DNA from: a virus
IMG/VR virus record: IMGVR_UViG_3300012988_000040
Coordinates: 1-23,921 of that record
Direction: 5' to 3' (one strand)
DNA length: 23,921 nt
Shown here: positions 20,637-23,921 of the stretch, piece by piece
Numbering within the stretch: position 1 is the first letter of the stretch
How the letters are laid out: each line of letters begins with the position of its first letter
Notes under the pieces: generated by a model
Databases searched by the model: none
What the model saw: the letters and a program-made list of their open reading frames with translations, nothing else
Told to the model about the DNA's origin: nothing
Program-made: the position numbers and the translations under genes

Positions 20637-21008
20637 TTAGAATCTAAAACCGAATGACAACAACCAACGTTCACCCTTACACACGGAGGTAAAGTGAAAG
20701 TGCTTGTTTGCTTCGAAAAGCATGATGCGTCCATTGAACCAGCTATAATACTTGGGACATATGAAGTCCCCACCAGACTCTGGTCTCTTCAACAAGAAAT
20801 TGAGACGCCAATGACGTTTCAATCCAAAGGAAGGATCCTTGTGCCTTGGGATGTATGATCCGCTCCTGTAGTGGAACAGATAGCAATCAAAGTATCGACA
20901 AAATGCTAAGGTCAATAACCTGTAGCCAGTTTTGGAAAACTTGTCTTCACCCCAACGAAACAACTTCAGAGTTGGTTTAGTAAGCTAGATCTTTGGCATA
21001 ACAGTCAT
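20637..21008 (-). CDS. 2OG-Fe(II) oxygenase with an in-frame UAG at codon 8
   Basis: 123 codons from the ATG at 21008, which has GGAG about 6 nt upstream. The frame reads MTVMPKI, then TAG (20985-20987), then LTKPTLKLFRWGEDKF without a break. The C-terminal part is a double-stranded beta-helix oxygenase: YLFHYRSGSYIPRHKDPS gives HxD for iron, and HFTSVCKGERWLLSFGF gives the distal His and the Arg for 2-oxoglutarate. Such enzymes hydroxylate proteins or nucleic acids. The only start after the UAG in the conserved region is a TTG without a Shine-Dalgarno. The CUA-anticodon tRNA lies directly downstream, suggesting readthrough or recoding; a decayed gene is the alternative. Confidence 0.8.
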
Positions 21009-21055
21009 GATTTTCTCCATTAATTACGACACGAACAAAAGAACTACCGGACAAC

Positions 21056-21123
21056 ACCAACGGTTGGAATCGAACCAACATTAACCCCTGAACGGGGCTG
21101 TCCTTCCATTAGACGACGAGGTC
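21056..21123 (-). pseudogene. tRNA-Glu(TTC)-like, acceptor stem lost
   Basis: Glu-like 5' part (TCGTCTAATGGAAGGACA), anticodon arm AGCCC CGTTCAG GGGTT (G33) and a perfect T-arm GTTGG TTCGATT CCAAC. The acceptor strands GACCTCG and CGTTGGT do not pair and there is no CCA. Confidence 0.6.
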
Positions 21124-21135
21124 ATACATTTTAAG

Positions 21136-21189
21136 TGGTCATCACACCACCGCATTAGTATGTTCCGGATATAACCCCATGACGTGATG
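21136..21189 (-). tRNA. Mini tRNA-like unit (54 nt) with CCA
   Basis: 7-bp acceptor CATCACG/TGTGATG, A73 and encoded CCA. Only 36 nt lie between the strands; no anticodon arm of normal size. Confidence 0.5.
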
Positions 21190-21205
21190 GTCATAAGGTT
21201 TAAGA

Positions 21206-21302
21206 TGGCACTCTCGGATGGAATTTAACCACCGACCTTTCCTGCAACTTATCAGCGTTGGCCAATGTTTTGAGGACTGCTCTTTCTCTGAGCTACAAGA
21301 GT
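21206..21302 (-). tRNA. tRNA with about 22 extra nt, Ile(GAT)-like loop
   Basis: Acceptor ACTCTTG/CGAGAGT, D-arm GCTC AGAGAAA GAGC, T-arm GGTGG TTAAATT CCATC, CCA. The centre holds CAAC-GCTGATAA-GTTG, an 8-nt loop containing CTGATAA as in tRNA-Ile(GAT), inside an outer TCCT/AGGA stem. Insertion or intron-like; function doubtful. Confidence 0.6.
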
Positions 21303-21310
21303 ATAGAATT

Positions 21311-21389
21311 TGGCGACCAGTACGGGATTTTAACCCGTGATCTCCTCCGTGACAGGGAGGTACATTAAAACAGACTATGTTAACTGGCC
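21311..21389 (-). tRNA. tRNA-Asp(GTC), GU/UA elbow
   Basis: Acceptor GGCCAGT/ACTGGTC, anticodon arm CCTCC CTGTCAC GGAGG, D-loop AGTCTGTTTTA with GU and no GG, T-arm ACGGG TTAAAAT CCCGT (A56), CCA encoded. Confidence 0.92.
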
Positions 21390-21398
21390 ATTGAAAAG

Positions 21399-21421
21399 CT
21401 GTTCCGGTAACGTTGTCCAGA
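21399..21421 (-). other. Acceptor-like 7-bp hairpin
   Basis: GTTCTGG/CCGGAAC with a 9-nt loop, just upstream of tRNA-Asp. A perfect CGAATC-CAT-GATTCG hairpin lies next to it (near 21430). The remaining 21422-21535 holds TCGGG/CCCGA with a 7-nt loop (near 21508) but no full tRNA. Confidence 0.35.
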
Positions 21422-21535
21422 ACGACGAATCATGGATTCGGTTTGATGTAGGCATATGAATTGACTCATAGTCATCAAAGAACCCCAACACTCAGATTAG
21501 GAGCGATCGGGAAAGTTGCCCGACACTTGTCAATA

Positions 21536-21611
21536 TGGTGGACGATACAGGGATTGAACCTGCGACCTGATACATGCCATGCATCTGCTCTCCCAGCTGA
21601 GCTAATCGCCC
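21536..21611 (-). tRNA. tRNA-Ala(GGC)
   Basis: Fully canonical: acceptor GGGCGAT/ATCGTCC, anticodon arm GATGC ATGGCAT GTATC, D-loop AGCTGGGA, T-loop TTCAATC, CCA encoded. Confidence 0.95.
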
Positions 21612-21617
21612 GAAAAT

Positions 21618-21683
21618 TGGTCCAGACATTTATCAGACCCTCCGAGTTTTGAGGGTCACTGTATCAAGTACAGTAGATTCTGG
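21618..21683 (-). tRNA. Degenerate tRNA-like unit (66 nt) with CCA
   Basis: CCAGA/TCTGG acceptor core, A73, CCA; arm ACTGT ACTTGAT ACAGT; a perfect 7-bp GACCCTC/GAGGGTC hairpin. No T-arm is visible. Confidence 0.45.
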
Positions 21684-21698
21684 CCTCTAACGTTGAAT

Positions 21699-21758
21699 TG
21701 TGCCGTTTATGGGATTCGAACCCACATCTGGTGCACCATAGTTCCTGAACAACAACAC
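21699..21758 (-). pseudogene. Shortened tRNA-like unit, canonical T-arm
   Basis: Acceptor GTGTTGT/ACGGCAC (two G-U), T-arm GTGGG TTCGAAT CCCAT, collapsed D-arm GTTC/GAAC, and a palindromic TGGTGCACCA where the anticodon arm should be. No CCA. GTG occurs centrally, so a decayed His tRNA is conceivable. Confidence 0.45.
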
Positions 21759-21762
21759 AAAT

Positions 21763-21849
21763 TGGCAGATGGCTGAGGTATCGATCCCCTAGCTTTTACA
21801 CTCCACTCGTTTTCAAGACGAGGTCACTGGCCACAGTAATTAACCATCT
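21763..21849 (-). tRNA. tRNA-Ser(TGA)
   Basis: Class II. Acceptor AGATGGT/GCCATCT, anticodon arm CTCGT CTTGAAA ACGAG, variable arm, T-loop ATCGATA, CCA encoded. Confidence 0.92.
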
Positions 21850-21854
21850 ATAAT

Positions 21855-21954
21855 TGGTAGCGGGGGCAGGAGTCGAACACTGCTATCATTTGGTTATGAG
21901 CCAAATATGATCTAGGAACCTTTTACAGTTACCATTCCGTTTCACTCACCCGCT
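21855..21954 (-). tRNA. tRNA-Met(CAT)-like with a 20-nt insertion
   Basis: 100 nt. Anticodon arm TTTGG CTCATAA CCAAA is perfect and extends outward (ATC/GAT). Acceptor AGCGGGT/CCCCGCT (one mismatch) with CCA. About 20 nt are inserted between D-arm and anticodon stem, and one T is bulged in the T-stem. Confidence 0.7.
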
Positions 21955-22001
21955 ATTGAAAATATATCCATTATCGCTGGATGATGCGGTTGATTGCCGC
22001 T

Positions 22002-22038
22002 CGCCGGATTTTACCGGAGCATCTATGATTACATCACC
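22002..22038. repeat. Diverged repeat, copy 2 (with 20149-20185)
   Basis: Lies in the 21955-22140 spacer, which also has ATCCA/TGGAT and GCGG/CCGC hairpins with 7-nt loops and a CACC/GGTG hairpin. No ORF or complete tRNA there. Confidence 0.5.
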
Positions 22039-22140
22039 TTGCGGTGTGGGTCTGTTGTTGATGCTATCGACTTGAGTGGGTCCTATGTCCTTTCATATGT
22101 CTTCTCACGATTTACCGTGAACTTCATCATCACTCAAATT

Positions 22141-22216
22141 TGGTACACCTACTCGGAACTGCCCCGAGATCCAGCTGCTTAAGAGGCAGAGCTCTATCTA
22201 ATTGAGTTATAGGTGC
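22141..22216 (-). tRNA. tRNA-Lys(CTT), AG/GC elbow
   Basis: Acceptor GCACCTA/TAGGTGT, anticodon loop CTCTTAA, D-loop AATTAGATA (AG), T-arm CTCGG GGCAGTT CCGAG, CCA encoded. Same elbow as Lys(TTT). Confidence 0.9.
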
Positions 22217-22400
22217 ATTGAAAATGTGGTCACTGATTTGCTACGCTGGTTCATGTGGCCGAAACCTCAAAGTTCTGTTGGTCCCTTTACTCAGTTGCCA
22301 TGGCTCATTGCCACGTTTAACCTTTCGGAGATCGCGAAGCATGGTGGGAAACACCAAGGTCCATCCTTTCCCAAAGACAGACATTCCTCTTACAACAAAT

Positions 22401-22477
22401 TGGCGTACCAGATGGGACTCGAACCCACATCATCCAGAGTGAAAGTCTAGTATTCTTTCCTGTTAAACTACTGGTAC
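22401..22477 (-). tRNA. tRNA-Glu(TTC)
   Basis: Acceptor GTACCAG/CTGGTAC, anticodon arm CTAGA CTTTCAC TCTGG, D-loop with GG, T-loop TTCGAGT, G73 and CCA. The 184-nt spacer before it (22217-22400) holds no ORF and no assignable tRNA. Confidence 0.88.
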
Positions 22478-22483
22478 ATAAAC

Positions 22484-22570
22484 TGGTGCATTATGTAGGA
22501 TTCGAACCTACTGCGCCCGAAGGCGGCTGTTTTACAGACAGCTGTGACTCTCCAACTTCACCGATAATGC
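22484..22570 (-). tRNA. tRNA-Tyr(GTA)
   Basis: Class II. Acceptor GCATTAT/ATAATGC, D-arm GTGA/TCAC with GG, anticodon arm GCTGT CTGTAAA ACAGC, variable arm CGCC/GGCG, T-loop TTCGAAT, CCA encoded. Confidence 0.95.
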
Positions 22571-22578
22571 ATAAATTG

Positions 22579-22615
22579 TGAAGAAGCCTACATTTCATCA
22601 GCTTTCGTTTCTTCA
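22579..22615 (-). other. Acceptor-like 7-bp stem-loop
   Basis: TGAAGAA/TTCTTCA perfect stem with 23 nt between. No CCA. Probably a further eroded unit. Confidence 0.35.
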
Positions 22616-22650
22616 TACGCTACATGACCCATAACATGCAGACTTGGGTT

Positions 22651-22725
22651 TGGTGGACCGTGAGGGTTCCGCCCCCTCTTCTCCTACGTGCAAGGCAGGA
22701 ATAATACCTAGTATACTAACAGCCC
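22651..22725 (-). tRNA. tRNA-Ala(TGC), AG/GC elbow
   Basis: Acceptor GGGCTGT/ACGGTCC, anticodon arm CCTGC CTTGCAC GTAGG, T-arm GAGGG GGCGGAA CCCTC, D-loop ACTAGGTATT, CCA encoded. Confidence 0.9.
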
Positions 22726-22729
22726 AAAT

Positions 22730-22766
22730 TGGCACCAATGGACTTGATTGTCCCACCTTCATTGGT
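22730..22766 (-). tRNA. Mini tRNA-like unit (37 nt) with CCA
   Basis: Perfect 7-bp acceptor ACCAATG/CATTGGT, G73 and encoded CCA, with only 19 nt inside (an inner GAC/GTC stem). Flanked by the same AATTT spacer as true tRNAs. Confidence 0.5.
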
Positions 22767-22805
22767 ATGTGGTTGCTACATCAGCATAACACTGACTGCT
22801 TGTTT

Positions 22806-22882
22806 TGGTGCCTCAGGAGGGAGTCGAACCCTCAAAATTTTGGTTTTGAATCAAACACGTATGCCAGTTCCGTCACCGAGGC
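22806..22882 (-). tRNA. tRNA-Leu(CAA)
   Basis: Acceptor GCCTCGG/CTGAGGC, anticodon loop TTCAAAA, D-arm as in the other Leu tRNAs, T-arm GAGGG TTCGACT CCCTC, CCA encoded. A31-C39 mismatch. Confidence 0.88.
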
Positions 22883-22884
22883 GT

Positions 22885-22970
22885 AAATAACCGGAGAATG
22901 TCATCCCACTAGACCATAATAGGTGATCAGCCCACTAGCGGGATTCGAACCCGCGTCTTTCTCCATCTCT
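22885..22970 (-). other. Candidate circularly permuted tRNA (best case)
   Basis: Minus-strand order: GGAGAA (22959-22964), T-arm GCGGG TTCGAAT CCCGC (22938-22954), 3' acceptor TAGTGGG (22931-22937), 7-nt linker, 5' acceptor CCTATTA (22917-22923), TG, D-arm GTC/GAC with GG (22900-22914), TTCTCC (22893-22898). The acceptor strands pair 7/7 (two G-U) and the anticodon-stem strands 6/6. The opening would be in the anticodon loop. Confidence 0.55.
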
Positions 22971-22975
22971 TTAAT

Positions 22976-23052
22976 TGGTGGTACTACCAGGATTCGAACC
23001 TGGAACGGACGCTAATCAGGCATCCATGATGCGCAATTTCAAACATAGTACC
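22976..23052 (-). tRNA. tRNA with GAT anticodon (Ile?), atypical D region
   Basis: Acceptor GGTACTA/TAGTACC, anticodon arm GATGC CTGATTA GCGTC (U37, unusual), T-arm CCAGG TTCGAAT CCTGG, CCA encoded. No regular D-arm found. Confidence 0.75.
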
Positions 23053-23054
23053 AT

Positions 23055-23093
23055 TGGTGAACAAATCACTTTCGCAGATCTGCTCATTTGCTC
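23055..23093 (-). tRNA. Mini tRNA-like unit (39 nt) with CCA
   Basis: Acceptor GAGCAAA/TTTGTTC (one G-U), A73 and encoded CCA; 21 nt inside with the palindrome GCAGATCTGC. Confidence 0.5.
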
Positions 23094-23123
23094 GCCGACT
23101 TTAACTAAATCGGAAATTGAATT

Positions 23124-23201
23124 TGGCTCCAGGCTCAGGAGTCGAACCTGACAAAGCTTCGTTAACAGCGAAGAGGACACCACCATCGGTCCGGGACTGG
23201 A
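23124..23201 (-). tRNA. tRNA-Asn(GTT)
   Basis: Acceptor TCCAGTC/GCCTGGA (one mismatch), anticodon arm CTTCG CTGTTAA CGAAG, D-arm GGAC/GTCC with GG, T-loop TTCGACT, CCA encoded. Confidence 0.9.
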
Positions 23202-23209
23202 ATTGAAAT

Positions 23210-23285
23210 TGGCACCCTTGATAGGAATCAAACCTACACTGAATGAGGTAGAAGCTCATTGCTCTATTCGTTAAGCTACAAGGGC
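23210..23285 (-). tRNA. tRNA-Arg(TCT), GA/UU elbow
   Basis: Acceptor GCCCTTG/CAAGGGT, anticodon arm ATGAG CTTCTAC CTCAT, D-loop AACGAATA (GA), T-arm GTAGG TTTGATT CCTAT (U56), CCA encoded. Confidence 0.93.
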
Positions 23286-23675
23286 ATAATAATTCCCTGT
23301 CGTGGTCGGTAATACAACCCACAAGGTCTAGTGACTCCTTCAAAATCACCAGTCTTCGCATGGCGAAGAAGGAAAAGAATTTGCTGGGAGTATATCGTAG
23401 AACTCCCGAACGGCTGACTTCCACAGCGACTCTACTGACCCAGATCGTTGGGTTAGGCTTTCAAGTCGTGTTGTCTTCCAGATGCCGGATACCCTTGGCT
23501 ACAGTTACTCGTTTCACAACGATTTCGCCTCATCTCGCGAGCTTTCACTCTTAGACATCTTACTCAACAATTAAATCGGGAAGGTATCAACGACGACACT
23601 GGATCGATGCCTCGATCCAAGGTATGTGCTTCTTAAGCACTGTCCCGCAAACATCTGTTTGCTCTCATCCCAAAC
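23286..23675. other. 390-nt non-coding stretch with hairpins
   Basis: No supported ORF. Perfect TCTTCGC/GCGAAGA hairpin with a 3-nt loop (23352-23368). Near 23577-23648 a tRNA-sized unit is closed by CGGGA/TCCCG and holds GTGC-TTAAGAA-GCAC and a perfect 7-bp GGATCGA/TCGATCC hairpin, without CCA. Confidence 0.4.
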
Positions 23676-23749
23676 TGGTGCCCCACCACGGTAATGGTCC
23701 GTGTTCTCCTACTTACAAGGCAGGTGCGTCACTTTAACGCTTGAGGGGC
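23676..23749 (-). tRNA. tRNA-Thr(TGT), variant elbow
   Basis: Acceptor GCCCCTC/GTGGGGC (one mismatch), D-arm GCGT TAAAGTG ACGC (AG, no GG), anticodon arm CCTGC CTTGTAA GTAGG, T-arm CACGG ACCATTA CCGTG, CCA encoded. Confidence 0.88.
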
Positions 23750-23759
23750 ATAATACAAC

Positions 23760-23859
23760 GTTGATGAATTCAGGGTATGTGATCAAGTTAATGTAACTGT
23801 CATGCTTCTTTATGGCTTTCACCACCGCACAACTATAACTCGACACGGGCATCATCAAC
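23760..23859. other. Stem-closed 100-nt spacer
   Basis: 8-bp terminal repeat GTTGATGA/TCATCAAC encloses about 84 nt. tRNA-sized, but no T-arm, anticodon or CCA can be read. Confidence 0.35.
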
Positions 23860-23865
23860 TAAAAC

Positions 23866-23921
23866 TGGTGAACCTTATCGTGGATCGTTCGGGTGAATTG
23901 CACACCTGGCCATGGCATTGA
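23866..23921 (-). tRNA. Partial tRNA-like 3' end at the window edge
   Basis: Ends AAGGTTC-A-CCA, with a T-arm-like GGTG TGCAATT CACC about 15 nt further upstream than normal. Its 5' part is outside the window, so type and integrity cannot be judged. Confidence 0.35.

Noticed and set aside
21699-21758. Functional tRNA-His(GTG)
   Set aside because: GTG occurs but not in a 7-nt loop with U33; D-arm collapsed and no CCA.
22484-22570. tRNA-Tyr as a second suppressor
   Set aside because: The anticodon is clearly GTA; only 20561-20636 has CTA.
14068-23749. CRISPR array
   Set aside because: The regular repeats are T-arms and tRNA spacers; units differ in length and fold as tRNAs.

Overview
This window looks like part of a large double-stranded DNA phage genome. 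Every credible gene is on the minus strand, so it reads from right to left. Genes overlap by 1-20 nt (ATGA, GTGA and TAATG junctions), and most products are phage enzymes or small orphan proteins. The phage itself cannot be named from sequence alone. There is no structural, terminase or replisome gene to place it, apart from a short major-capsid-like peptide.

Positions 1-14034 hold the protein-coding part. Nucleic-acid enzymes are a DexA-like 3'-5' exonuclease, a PD-(D/E)XK nuclease, an HNH endonuclease and an ATP-dependent DNA ligase. An RNA-repair-like set consists of a P-loop polynucleotide-kinase-like protein, an overlapping RNA ligase and a separate HAD phosphatase. Other genes encode a calcineurin-like phosphoesterase, an HExxH metallopeptidase, a SLOG-fold protein, a PilZ-domain protein, a DUF3307-like membrane protein, an L,D-transpeptidase-like protein and a large secreted low-complexity protein. 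I add six small ORFs (32-59 aa) found from start/stop overlaps and Shine-Dalgarno sites. Three promoters share TTTACT-N17-TAtaaT-like boxes, and one intrinsic terminator is clear.

Positions 14034-23921 are an RNA array: about 38 tRNA genes with readable anticodons (some aberrant, covering every amino acid except a recognisable His), several further tRNA-like units, and only three interspersed protein genes (an unknown protein, a GIY-YIG homing endonuclease, a 2OG-Fe(II) oxygenase). Most tRNAs encode CCA and are followed by an AATTT-type spacer; many are preceded by TATTAT.

The array is unusual in four ways. (1) The tRNA elbow has been rewired repeatedly. D-loop positions 18-19 and T-loop positions 55-56 covary as GG/UC (normal), AG/GC, GA/UU and GU/UA. 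(2) One tRNA has a CUA anticodon, and the gene directly upstream of it (the oxygenase) has an in-frame UAG at codon 8 after a good ATG and Shine-Dalgarno. (3) Several units look circularly permuted, with the T-arm and 3' acceptor strand placed before the 5' acceptor strand and D-arm, joined by a hairpin linker. (4) Four mini-units of 37-57 nt keep a 7-bp acceptor stem and encoded CCA but have no room for a cloverleaf.

A reasonable inference is that the phage carries its own translation supply, built to differ from host tRNA, plus enzymes able to repair cut tRNA.
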